Shown here in pieces: positions 46,266 through 57,949 of a stretch of 64,000 nt of DNA. This stretch comes from Zerene cesonia. Its lineage: Eukaryota; Arthropoda; Insecta; Lepidoptera; Pieridae. Position numbers and translations under genes: made by a program. The stretch is taken from NCBI RefSeq assembly GCF_012273895.1, contig NC_052122.1, positions 4,650,001 to 4,714,000 of the forward strand, written 5' to 3'. The notes beneath the pieces are model-generated. The model was not told the origin of the DNA, ran no database searches, and saw only the letters and a list, made by a program, of their open reading frames with translations. The stretch's first letter is position 1; each line of letters begins with the position of its first letter.

Positions 46266-49140
46266 TGGATCGATTCTAAGTCAAAGAGATAACTATCTAC
46301 TCTGACACGCTGAACATACGCTAGGCCCTTTATTGTCTCGGTGCATTATTTTAATGAATACTAATTGAATACTTATACTTATACGGCTTGGTTGCCGACA
46401 ATACTTTCTCGATCCAACTATTCAAAATGTTTTACAGAAGTCTTTCGAAAATAATGCACTAAAAATTCTAAAGTTACGTATGATTAAGATATTATGTACC
46501 CAAATTTTAGGATGAAAAGTACACCCACGTATTTGAATAATGCGATGCGCTCATTGTTACGTGCTTGATTGCGCTCCCAAATTATAATAAAGCATGCATT
46601 AATTATGGGAACAAGTAATTTCTAGCTAAATTAATTTAACTTTAAAACAAGGATAAAATCAAATTATTTAAAACTTTCAGCTTGGAGAATATATCTCCTT
46701 TAGCATTCCAGCTATGGATAAGGCTATTTATTATAAAGTTAAGTCGATATTAAGGTTCTTTTATGAGAATATCGAGAATTTGTCATTTTTAAATTCAATA
46801 GAACCGCTAGAAGATAACGTCTAGAGTTTTGATATTTAACCTGGTTTTTTAAAAGTTTTTATTTGGCATAATTCAACAGGATAAAAGCAATTTGTGCAAT
46901 CGATACTTCAAAGGTCAAACGTTTCAGGTAAATGTACATTCACTGTGAGGCTTACTATTACGCCCAACAGAACAGAGCATTGCAATATCGTTACATCACG
47001 TGGAAATTGTTCGAGAAAATGCTCTGTGCATACCCAACTTAAGCTTCAGAAAATTCGAATTACATGTAATCATGTAATTACGTTAGTATTTGATGGACAT
47101 AATTATGAAGTGGACGCGAATTCCTGTGGCTTCAGGAATCAATACACTATGATTTCGCGTTGATAATAATTAATCATCATTTCAGTTAAGCTCTTTGGTT
47201 TATTTCGGTGGTACATTTAAAAGCCGCCTTTGAGCTTACAAAAATAATTAATTATCAAATGTTAAAATTTCTTCTATATCGAAAATTATTGTTCTGATTT
47301 ATTGATTAAGATTTAAAAGGGCTGTACAGCAAAAACATTAAAAAAATTTAAACTTTTAAATTAAGGCACAAGAAATGTTCCAATAGAAAGAACAAACATA
47401 TGTCATAGGTATGGTTTAATAAGTTTATTATAATATGATATTTATTAGATAACAAATTTGCCTGATAAAACTTACTAGACAGACAATTAAAAATGGATAA
47501 TGAATTTATATTGATTAATAACTAATAAAATAGTTTGTATAAAATCTTATTCTAACGAAGAATGAGGTGTATAGTAGGTAGTAATGTTTCACAAAATCAA
47601 TTAAAGAACAAATGTAATTAGGACACACCTAACGAAGAAAAATAACTAACCCATCCCAAATCAAGCCCTTACTAATTAATGAATTAATTAATCCTTAATT
47701 AATCCTTATATAATTTTGAAATCGATGAAAATTAATCGATAACGCTCACTTTTCAATCGGCTGTAGGTCTGATACTACCGCGAACTGCTGAAATATTTAT
47801 CCAACTGCCCATCGCTTATACTGAAATTGTAGGGTAAATTAAGTGGCGTAGCAATTTTTATTAGCTGTTTAATTCTAACCAACAAATAAAATAACGTCCA
47901 GATATTTTTTTCAAGTGGCATTTTTTGGTCGTCTTGAAAGTTTAAGGAGCTGTGTTCTGAAGATTCAAGAGAGATGAATAATTAATAATTTATATATCTG
48001 ATTGATTGTAGTTTCGCTTGTAGATACTAATTAAAGAGACTGATAACTGAGTTGTGAAATGTATGTCCATTTTCACATATAAAAATGTACTCGTCAAAGG
48101 TATTCGTAAAATGATAAATTGAGATTTAATGAGAACAATGGAGTGAATATCACGGTCAATTAATCATGTACGTCAAACAACTCAAATAATAAAGAAGTTT
48201 TCGCATGAAATACGAAAGGACTAATTAATAGATCGAACAGATGTGAATTAAAATAATATCAACTTTAACTTCCATTTGTTGAGAATAAAGAATTAATGAT
48301 GAAACTATATAACCATAGTTCTCCATATGGAAGAAAGAGTTTATAGTTTTCGTTTTATTTTTGGTTGTAACGATATTCGTTCGTTTAATTCTAACATAAA
48401 TATTTGTAAAAATGTCTGTTTCACGTTGTAGCAACTGTGCGTGTACCAAATTTTTTAACGGAAAATAAACGCGATTTATTCATTATCTTATTTACCCGAC
48501 GTTAAAAAAATTTTAATTTCTAAGTGCGCGTAAAATCACACACAAGAAAATTCTATTTTGCATTTTTTAAGTACCTAAGTAGTTTTTATCTATGGAAGTG
48601 AAACCATGAAAATTTTTAAAATAGCATTCGATGGAACACGCCTCTCGCGCTGTTAGATTAGATTTATTTTAAAAACTACACAGGAATAGGAGTCCATCTA
48701 TCCGCTGCCGGAAAAATAGTCGGTATAATACGTAGCTGCGAGGGTTTGTAAACTGACGACGCCACATAAAGGCCTGATCATACCAGTCATGTAGTGGCAA
48801 AAAGCCTTACCTACGTCTACAAATGGATTGCTAACTTTAAATAGCATACTATTTTAAGTAAAATAAAGGCTTTAATATGTAGTTTTATAGTATAAAAATT
48901 ATTAATAGATGAGAAATATTGATGATTGAGTGATCGTTATTATTATATATGGCTGAGTGACAGTGATAAAAAAAATATTGGCTTCCGTTTACTTTAAAGG
49001 TGTTCACTATTTATCGGCGTGGATTCTGCCAATAATTAAGTCTACATAGATTCGTTAGATCAGCGACTGTTAGAGCCAATTACACCATTTGCTGCTAGAT
49101 ATTATAAGATTTAATTAAAGGCCGGCAATAACAGTACATA
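46266..49140. other. AT-rich region with one unexplained short frame
   Basis: The plus frame 46894-47163 encodes a cysteine-containing peptide (NRTEHCNIVTSRGNCSRKCS) with no family that I recognise; it could be chance. A fragment of the palindromic MITE lies at about 48450-48515 (AAATAAACGCGATTTATTCA). Nothing else supported. Confidence 0.4.
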
Positions 49141-49146
49141 CAGGTA

Positions 49147-49410
49147 AAAAAATTAATACCCCTTCACGGTCCTTCAACACGAGGTGTGGCATCGTTGGCT
49201 AATCCAGCTTTTGCGCGAATGACGCAGTTTAAAAGTTCCATGGCCTTTGTCCCTAACTATGTCCACACAAACATTACGTCAATCCGTCGTTCTGGTTTGA
49301 CGCAAAAGAAAGCTAAAGCAAACATCAAAAGGGAACGGTATGACTGGACTGAAATTGTATCGCCACGTGCTAGTTTGCAGCTAGCGTTAACTCCGGAAAT
49401 TGGAATTTAA
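49147..49410 (+). CDS. Unassigned open frame, possible exon or repeat-derived
   Basis: The frame starts after ACATACAG at about 49143 and stays open to TAA at 49408-49410. It includes IPLHGPSTRGVASLANPAFA and then basic stretches such as SIRRSGLTQKKAKANIKRER. The sequence is less AT-rich than its surroundings and the amino-acid composition looks coding. I do not recognise it, see no start codon in good context and no partner exon. A fragment of an unknown mobile element is equally possible. Confidence 0.25.
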   Translation, partial: KKLIPLHGPSTRGVASLANPAFARMTQFKSSMAFVPNYVHTNITSIRRSGLTQKKAKANIKRERYDWTEIVSPRASLQLALTPEIGI

Positions 49411-50720
49411 ATTGTGTGATTTGTAGGACTATCAAAATGCGTATGCAATGCCTAAGAATGCCTAATATCGATATATCATCTAAATATACTCGTAAAGTAC
49501 ACGATATTATATTGTTTGAAATATCTTGATTATTTCTTTGATTCCATACTTAGGTAAATTACAAAAAAATTATTTCTATTGCTTTTTTATAAATACTCAA
49601 ACTTTAATCAAAATTAATTACACAGAATTTCCATTTTTCTCGAAACAGGCTTCATATTTCTACCACAACAGAATGAACAAAGGGGCGAGCACGAATTACA
49701 TTCGAATCGTAATCATAGCGAGAGGCTCATACACCGGAAGATGATAATTTGTAGATTGGAGTTTTGTACCAAGTTGGTGATCTTCGCGAATAATTGTAAA
49801 AAAGTTCTAATTATGTTGCCAATCAAGAAAATCAACATGCCACACATTTCTAGTTTTAAATGGCCGCCATGACGCCGCAAAGAAGGTTTTTGTTTTTTAC
49901 CACCTTAAAGTTTTCAACAACTACATCATCATAAAGAAAAGTTTCATAATGAAACCTATGGACGATGGCGAAAGTGTACGTTATTTCGTGGTAAAATTTA
50001 TCAAATGTTATGTGTTATCTTCCGGTCTATACTTATGACAAAATATGGGTTTGTGCCGTCATAAATTAGTTCATTTTACGTACAGCAGAGATTTTCATAC
50101 GAATAGCTCGCGATGATGATACAAATACTTCGACGATAGTTATCTTTTTCGCACTACACTACGGAAACTACTTATAAAACGTCGACTTAATTACACATCG
50201 ACGAGATTCCTGGGTGGTGTAGCGGGTTGTCGTTGTAAACAAAGCAATACCATTAAAGCTAAAATATAAGTAAGTTAATTCCATACTAAAAGTATGAACC
50301 ATATAATTTATAAAGCCGAACTCAACGATACTGACACGGTTATGCTATCTGTTGTAACTTCATATAAACGGGCGAAATGCGTGCTATACCTACGCACTAA
50401 GATATCGACATGCGACATGACATTGATCTGAACCCACTTTAAACGGACAGATTTTATTCAAACTTTGTACATTTATCAAGGATCGGAGACAGTACGATAA
50501 TTTTGCGAGTTTTTAACGTAACTTTACTAAGCAAGTCTTGTATTGCTGATATGACAACGACCCTAATTAATTTTCCTCAAATTTTGTTATATCTTTTCCA
50601 ATTATTTTATATCTTCTTGGACTACCATACAAGTACTGACTATACCAAAAGGAATATTAATATTATATTAATGTCAATATTTTTTGCATCAGACTCTTGG
50701 TGTATCGACTATCGTGATAC
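49411..50720. other. AT-rich stretch, nothing supported
   Basis: Short frames only, without recognisable motifs on either strand. Confidence 0.45.
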
Positions 50721-50724
50721 TCTA

Positions 50725-51040
50725 GGCTGGTGATTCTCAACCACTGTTCCGCGGCACTTTTGTGTGCCGCCAAATTTCAAAATTGTGCCGCCAAATTTTG
50801 AAAATATGTAATAATGTTAATATTATATAATTTAAAAGAAAAATATTTTAATTAATTCCTTAATAAACGTGTAGTTATTATTGTAGTATATATTAATTTA
50901 TTTCGTATATTTTTTTTGTCATAAACTATATATGCAGTGTGTTGTAGTAAGTAAATAATTTTTATCTTTTTCTTTGTGTGCCGCCAAATTTTGTAATATT
51001 TAAATATGTGCTGCAACAAAAAAAGGTCGAGAATCACTGC
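50725..51040 (+). mobile_element. hAT-like MITE, ~316 bp
   Basis: The left end GGTGATTCTCAACCACTG and the right end (reverse complement) CAGTGATTCTCGACC match. The subterminal GTGTGCCGCCAAATTT occurs on both sides. This is the style of non-autonomous hAT elements. I could not confirm an 8-bp target duplication. Confidence 0.65.
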
Positions 51041-51944
51041 TCTAAACACATAGAAGGGCTTGAGAAAAAAATGCTGATTCCGTGTTATTTATCGAATTCA
51101 AATGCTGCTGTATCTGTATAAAATCTGTAGAATATTTTTAAAATGTATATTCGCCATAAAAATAATTTCACACCAACTTTCTGATGAAACCAATTATTGA
51201 TTACCCAAGGTATATAAAATGTGTTGTTATCAACACGTTCGCGATTTCCACAAAGCCTTTGCGAGAAAAAGCTCTGTAAAAATGTCCACATCCCTTTGTT
51301 TTGAAAATCCTTTGCGCCCGAACGACGCTTTCGGCCGAAACGTCGAACCTTCATGTTTGGAGACAAGAGTGTTACAAAGCCAGGCCAGCCACTCACAGTG
51401 AGTGAGACACGCCTTTGCCGTGCGAAATTCAAACAACATTTAACACGGGTTTTAGTTTTATATTATTACTGAATAAAATTCGCGATTCGTCATCAATAAA
51501 CATTGACAAAGCGTGCGGCAGTGTTCAATTCATGCTTCACCTGCTACATTGAGGTAGTAATGAAGGAATATATTGCGTTTCGATAGTCATTATTTTAATT
51601 TCGCGACTGTTTGTTACATTAAACGGATGTCAAATGTAACCTGCTAGTGTTTTACGGGTTAAATAAATGATGGATTCGCTAAAATATCAGGTTAATGTTT
51701 AATGAAAATTCACGCATATTGCGTTCAGTTTGCCTCCCTTTGAGAGAGACAGACACGAGATCAGGCGTAAAACTATTTATACAGTGCTCTTTGTGTATAT
51801 GTGGACATACTCGTATATGGAAAAAGTCGTGTCGTTATACCACTTATGACGCCAAAGAGCTGCCCGGTATTTAGGAAAATATTTGAAAAATTTGCACTTA
51901 GTTCTTTATGCAATTATTATCGATTTGCTTCTTTTATAATATAC

Positions 51945-51990
51945 TAGCGTTCCGCTCCGGCTTCGCTTGTTGTACATATTAAATAAATGT
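51945..51990 (-). repeat. Terminal fragment of a LINE/SINE-type repeat
   Basis: ACTAGCGTTCCGCTCCGGCT followed by TCGCTTG is the reverse of the common GCGAAGCCGGAGCGGAACGC terminus seen in lepidopteran elements. Only the end is recognisable. Confidence 0.4.
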
Positions 51991-52444
51991 CATATTACTA
52001 TAATTATTGTCCACATAATTTTAATTAAGATCCAATGATTCTAATAAATAATAATAAAAATGTGACACACAGCTTCAAAATTAAATAGGTTAATAAAAAA
52101 ATTTTGCAATTCATTCCACATGAACATACTCTTCGAATAATCGAATTTAATATCGGGAAGTACCTACATTTCGCTTTAAATAAATAACATGTAATAATAA
52201 ATTCATAGAAAATATGAAATATGTTTCAGAGTTTCCTTCTAAAATCTATCACATTAGCGGAACGAAATAAATTCAATCTTGTAGACTGCTTGAGTAAGAT
52301 TCTGCGAATATAATTTCAGTGAAGATGCGCTTTCGCATAACTTTATATACGCCGAAGATGGAACAGCGAAGGAAGACTACTCTGATAACTTTATACCTAG
52401 TATTTTCTTTTGTTTGATTTTACGCGAGTTTTATACATTTAGAA

Positions 52445-52626
52445 ATTTAAAAATTTTTAACGGATTTTAAACGCGATTTATTCATTATATTAGCGAGCGA
52501 GGTCACAGGGAGACACGAACGTGGTCAGTCTTCCCGTGACCACGCTCGCTGTAAAGTGTTCGAAACGTCGGGTTAATAATATAATGAATAAATCGCGTTT
52601 AAAATCAGTTAAAAAGTTTTTAAATT
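52445..52626. mobile_element. Palindromic MITE with long inverted arms
   Basis: The left arm contains TTTTAAACGCGATTTATTCATTATATTA and the right arm carries its reverse complement. AGCGAGCGAGGTCAC on the left likewise pairs with GTGACCACGCTCGCT on the right, leaving a short centre. Fragments of the same element are at 12439 and 48450. No coding content. Confidence 0.7.
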
Positions 52627-53129
52627 CTCAACTTTATACCAAAAAACTTTATACTGAATTCAGCTCTTCTTTTGTACTTAAGAATAAAAAATCTTGACTC
52701 ATTGTACTAGGAATTTTATGTATATACTGAAAATACGGTAAATTATAATAATTTCCTTAATTCCCTTCGTTGCGACGTGAAGGAAACACAAATGAACGAA
52801 CATCTTTTATGAGTTGTAAAAACCATAAAAAAGGTAAACCCAATTCACATGGAATCTCTTTTCACCACGGATATTATAAACCTCAGTTAAAATAGAGGAC
52901 AACTTAATGTACACGAGCCAATTCAGGGTTGTCGCAAATTAAATAAATTCTTTTTAGAACACACTTTTCTGACACCCTTTAAATTTTTGGCATAAAATAA
53001 ATATTAAAACATGTTATTGTAATAACTTTGACTAGACAGCCCTACGACCATGTAAAAATTCAAGTTCTCTAAACATTTTGACGTATTCTAGCTTACTTCC
53101 ATCTTATTTATACACTTAAGGTAGAACTA

Positions 53130-53400
53130 AACCGTTAAATTTAAACTGAACCAAAAAATAAATTAAATGGACCACAAAGCAGGCACCAGTTTTCAAACAG
53201 AAACGAATAAAAATGGTTCACCCCATAGAAAGTTATGAAACAATGTTTGGTAGCTAAAACAAAAAATACAGTTATATAGATAACCTCCTTCGTTTTTGAA
53301 GTCGATGGAAAATAACATGAAAAATGATGTGATGACGTCAAACATACGGTAGAATAAAGATGTGCCTATGATAAATTTGACTAGAAACAAAATAAAGTTC
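53130..53400 (+). repeat. Dispersed 'CACCAGCTTTC' repeat, copy 4, with downstream half
   Basis: ATGGACCACAAAGCAGGCAC, AATGGTTCACCCCATAGAAA and ATAACCTCCTTCGTTTTTGA match the other copies. It continues through ATGATGTGATGACGTCAAAC, which is also seen at 34905. This is therefore the longest copy in the window, and it carries a CRE palindrome. Confidence 0.65.
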
Positions 53401-53507
53401 TAAATTCACAACACTAATAGTCATGTCAGTAATAACAATTTAGCTAGTAAAAATGAATGGAAACCTCAATATTCTGATAAAGCAATCAAATATTGGTGGT
53501 ATATTGA

Positions 53508-53690
53508 CAGCGTCCTTAGTACAGTGGTAAACGCGAGAGCGCAGATCCTAGATCAAAAAAGTCTCGTTCTGGCAGGACACAGAAGGTTGATCACCTACTT
53601 ACTGGTCCATAAAGAAAGTCGATCAGTAAAACATATACCTAGTCTTGCCATAAATATTGTAATAAAGAAAAAAGAAAATTGTTAACTGCA
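53508..53690 (+). mobile_element. tRNA-derived SINE, degenerate
   Basis: GCGTCCTTAGTACAGTGGTA then AACGCG is a tRNA-like head (A box). It is followed by TTGATCACCTACTTACTGGT, a body motif I associate with lepidopteran SINEs, and an A-rich tail. The B box is degraded. Confidence 0.55.
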
Positions 53691-53705
53691 AATAACATTT
53701 ATTAC

Positions 53706-54705
53706 NNNNNNNNNNNNNNNNNNNNNNNNNNNNNNNNNNNNNNNNNNNNNNNNNNNNNNNNNNNNNNNNNNNNNNNNNNNNNNNNNNNNNNNNNNNNNNN
53801 NNNNNNNNNNNNNNNNNNNNNNNNNNNNNNNNNNNNNNNNNNNNNNNNNNNNNNNNNNNNNNNNNNNNNNNNNNNNNNNNNNNNNNNNNNNNNNNNNNNN
53901 NNNNNNNNNNNNNNNNNNNNNNNNNNNNNNNNNNNNNNNNNNNNNNNNNNNNNNNNNNNNNNNNNNNNNNNNNNNNNNNNNNNNNNNNNNNNNNNNNNNN
54001 NNNNNNNNNNNNNNNNNNNNNNNNNNNNNNNNNNNNNNNNNNNNNNNNNNNNNNNNNNNNNNNNNNNNNNNNNNNNNNNNNNNNNNNNNNNNNNNNNNNN
54101 NNNNNNNNNNNNNNNNNNNNNNNNNNNNNNNNNNNNNNNNNNNNNNNNNNNNNNNNNNNNNNNNNNNNNNNNNNNNNNNNNNNNNNNNNNNNNNNNNNNN
54201 NNNNNNNNNNNNNNNNNNNNNNNNNNNNNNNNNNNNNNNNNNNNNNNNNNNNNNNNNNNNNNNNNNNNNNNNNNNNNNNNNNNNNNNNNNNNNNNNNNNN
54301 NNNNNNNNNNNNNNNNNNNNNNNNNNNNNNNNNNNNNNNNNNNNNNNNNNNNNNNNNNNNNNNNNNNNNNNNNNNNNNNNNNNNNNNNNNNNNNNNNNNN
54401 NNNNNNNNNNNNNNNNNNNNNNNNNNNNNNNNNNNNNNNNNNNNNNNNNNNNNNNNNNNNNNNNNNNNNNNNNNNNNNNNNNNNNNNNNNNNNNNNNNNN
54501 NNNNNNNNNNNNNNNNNNNNNNNNNNNNNNNNNNNNNNNNNNNNNNNNNNNNNNNNNNNNNNNNNNNNNNNNNNNNNNNNNNNNNNNNNNNNNNNNNNNN
54601 NNNNNNNNNNNNNNNNNNNNNNNNNNNNNNNNNNNNNNNNNNNNNNNNNNNNNNNNNNNNNNNNNNNNNNNNNNNNNNNNNNNNNNNNNNNNNNNNNNNN
54701 NNNNN
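53706..54705. other. Assembly gap (1000 N)
   Basis: Exactly 1000 N. It lies about 20 bases after the SINE tail, so a repeat probably broke the assembly here. Frames reported across it consist of N and have no meaning. Confidence 0.99.
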
Positions 54706-57450
54706 GATTCGAAATTCAAATGTAATATTTTTTTATAATTAAGTGTAACAGTATTTATGGCCAGACTAAGTATATCATCTGCCTCATAACCCACTAGCGG
54801 ACACGAGCTTATAAATTACACGGGTATATACCTATATAATACATAATAAGTCTCGTGCAAACATAGTATATTAATTCATATGAATATACTTAAATGCAAG
54901 CGCGAGTTTACATAATAAGGTGTCTCTTGTGTTTTATAATATTATTACTTTTCACTGAAATCACAAGAATTAATTATTATTTCACTTTGCCGTACTATTC
55001 TGGCTGCCATGTTGAAGAAAGTAAATATAAAAAGTTGAGCACGATCACCATGGCAACGGTAATGTTTTTAAGTAACGTTAGCACAATATGATGAAGATAC
55101 ATAATAAATTTAAATGTTTACAGGATTACATTTATATATACTCTATCATCATGTTGACATCTTGATATGTGAAGATGAAACCTAAAACGATAATAAATCT
55201 ATGTTAAGTTTTCCGGTTTATTTAGGAGAAGAGCACGTAAAATTTTTAAGAAACATATATAAATATAGTAATCGGTGGCGTAGGGCAAAGAGGCAGAAGT
55301 AAATAACTAAGATTTTAGCCAAATTGACACGCCACACGTTTGTATCCGACAAGCATTTTCATATCTGATTCCGTCTTACAAATATTGTCTTTAAAGTGTA
55401 TAAAGTGGAAAAGGATTAAAATCTTCAATATATAAACTCCCAGAAAACTCGATAATAATCATTTTAATTATTTATTGACAGCACGAAACAAGTTCTTAAT
55501 TTTTTTACTTTACTGCAAGTAAAAAAATCGCGGCCAAAACTTCCCAATAATTATTCATAACGATAACACTTTCTGATTACACACACTACCATTCATTTGA
55601 CACACACACGTTTACACACTGTTTTGTTTATAGGTTTGTTCGAGTTTTGGCCACCGGGATGCTACTAATAATTACAATGCGCTCTTATAAAACTCATGGT
55701 TGGAACCCCTCTGTGGGTCTAATTCATGTTATAGCGATTTATTCGATAAAAAAAATTTACAGGCATAAATCAATCAATTCAAACTTCTTCTCTTTCCAAT
55801 TAAACACTATCACATTATTATTTTATAAACATATTAAAATGAATATTTCGTAAAACTATCATAATTCCACGGACAATTATTGCGAGATGCAACAAATGTA
55901 CAGTGTAGGCCCAAACTGTTCCGTCGCCGCGTCACATGAGCTAACTTAATTTAATATTGCAATACCCACAATGATTATCATCATTGGTCTAGAATATATA
56001 ACTGTAAGCTGAGGATATTTTAAATCTGTGACAATTTAATATAAACAATTAAAATGATATATTTAATATGTAACGTATTTGAAAAAGGGTTATATTAACA
56101 ACTTAAATTGAAAACAAAATTGGACACAGTAACTCTGAAAAGTGTTTTCAGATATATTATTTATTTACGAATCTTAAACACTTGTAAAAGTTTATATGTA
56201 AAAAAGTAAAATGTTTGAGTATATCTATGTAAAATCTATACTAGCAATAAGTATTGCTGACTTCCAACTTAAAATGACATCCCAAAAAAAATCAGTGTCA
56301 CACTTCTTCTATGTATAATACTAACATTGATTATTAATTGGTTATAGCAATGATATTGTGATCAATCCAGCTGTCATTAAAGAGACGAACAGCATAACAT
56401 AGCACTGATTGCATGTTAGCGCTTGCAAAACACCTGTGGCAATGCAAAATATAGACGCCGAATATATTGTGTGGTCAGCCGTGAGGGGATTATAGAGGGA
56501 ACTATGAAACGTTCGGTTGAAGCTTTTAATGGTTTCACTGTGGAGATTATTGATAATTTAATATACTTTACATTTTTCAATTAATTGTGTATATTAGTAG
56601 CTGTTGTCCGCAGGTTTGTCCGCGTGGTTTGTCCGCATTATACAAACTTTCATACGTATTTTATATATCTTATATTATTTATTCCTTTGATTTATGAGTA
56701 TCTTCTACTATATTAATGTTTCTTAACGAATACCTACATCATAGTGGCTATTTGAATGAAATTAAAAAATATTTAAAAGTTCCAGCACGATCGGTCAGTT
56801 GGGCTGTTTTTTGATAGAATAGTCAGTCAGCGTGTCACCTTTACTTATGTTATATTAAGATTTTTATGCAAGAAAAAATAAAATTTTATGTTTCCTTAAG
56901 AGTTCAAGAATATTAAGTATATGTTTTGCGTAAATATGCAATTAAAATATTAAATATCGTATAACTTAAAAAAAAAATCAAGTAGATAAAAATAAACCAT
57001 TTCCGAATGATTTCTAATAAAATGAAATAGCGTAACTGATAACCTACTGTGAAATGCCTAAAATAAACCTATTTTATCTCGAATCACTTAGAGACAAACC
57101 GTTTGTGTAATGTTTTTGACAAAAAAAATTCTCGAGCCGATCTTTGAAAAATTGTCGTAGCAAGACGTAGGCATCTGCTACGTAAGCGTGGAAAGGTATG
57201 TCTTAGCACCCGGGTTTGGCAAATCTCTGCATTTTCGTACGTAATATAATTACAAATTAATCAACCCTGTTATAAATTCTGTATAGAGCATCAATACAAC
57301 ACGATTCTGCGAATTAATTCGCAATGTCCTTGAAAAATATCGACACGTACCATCCCAGGTACGTTCATTTCCAAAACGTTATATGAGCGCAACGTTATCG
57401 AAAACTGTGCTTAAACGCCGTAGTGCAAAATATAATATCGCAGGTGCATA
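54706..57450. other. AT-rich region, no gene seen
   Basis: No supported coding frame. Composition shifts to GC-rich only at about 57450, at the start of the micropeptide locus. Confidence 0.45.
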
Positions 57451-57454
57451 GCTA

Positions 57455-57945
57455 GTAGGAGTGACTGTGCGTCACTACTTAGGGGCGTTCTGCTCTCGTA
57501 GCTGTCCGTGGGCCCTGCAGCAGCCGCCGTCCGCGCCTCATATCGCCGTCGTTCGTCAACTGCTTCACACGTGCTTGTATGCTAATCGTTCGAAATGTGT
57601 GAGGACATTGATGTTAAATGGTCCCTCCTGTGCTTGCTGTTCTTTTCGGTGCAGCTGGCCCTGGTCGCGCTGTTCGTGTTCTGCCCTCATATCCTGGACC
57701 CGATCGTCGCTCTGCTGAACACGTTCACGGGCGCCGTCCTTAATGTCCTTAAGGGAATCGCGTCGCTGTTCGGCCGTTTGTTTTAATCGGTTTTTTTAAT
57801 ATACTGACTTTTAAAATATAGTGAGATCGATCGTTATTTGTTTTGATTTGTGCATCTTTGACTCCGCCGCGTAATGTTTCCGCTAAATGACCGCCGTCTA
57901 TCCCGCCGTAAATCCGTTAAAAATAAAGTTCTTAAAATTTAAACT
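57455..57945 (+). other. Probable compact transcript of the micropeptide gene
   Basis: A GC-rich leader with many CpG (57475-57590) precedes the coding sequence, and AATAAA at 57922-57927 lies 136 bases after the stop codon. These fit a short, possibly unspliced mRNA of about 0.5 kb. Ends inferred. Confidence 0.5.
57595..57786 (+). CDS. 63-aa membrane micropeptide of unknown function
   Basis: The start context CGAAATG has A at -3. The peptide begins MCEDIDVKW, continues with a hydrophobic helix of about 23 residues (SLLCLLFFSVQLALVALFVF), then CPHILDP, then a second hydrophobic, probably amphipathic segment (VLNVLKGIASLFGRLF) ending in TAA. Codon third positions are strongly G/C (CTG, GTC, GCG, TTC), unlike the AT-rich surroundings, which argues for real coding. 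A longer overlapping frame (57461-57718) is less convincing. One or two membrane segments with an acidic N-terminus suggest a small membrane regulator. I do not recognise the family. Confidence 0.65.
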   Translation: MCEDIDVKWSLLCLLFFSVQLALVALFVFCPHILDPIVALLNTFTGAVLNVLKGIASLFGRLF

Positions 57946-57949
57946 CTCA

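Noticed and set aside
46894..47163. Cysteine-rich 89-codon frame as a secreted protein gene
   Set aside because: No signal peptide, no good start and no recognisable cysteine pattern; left as unexplained in the region description.
53679..54794. Frames of 348 and 370 codons
   Set aside because: They consist almost wholly of N from the assembly gap.
24630..57450. SdhB-like or SdhD-like gene to complete the complex II set
   Set aside because: I looked for iron-sulphur cysteine motifs and SdhD-type helices in the frames between and beyond the two Sdh-like genes and found none. Absence is only by eye, and one gap remains.
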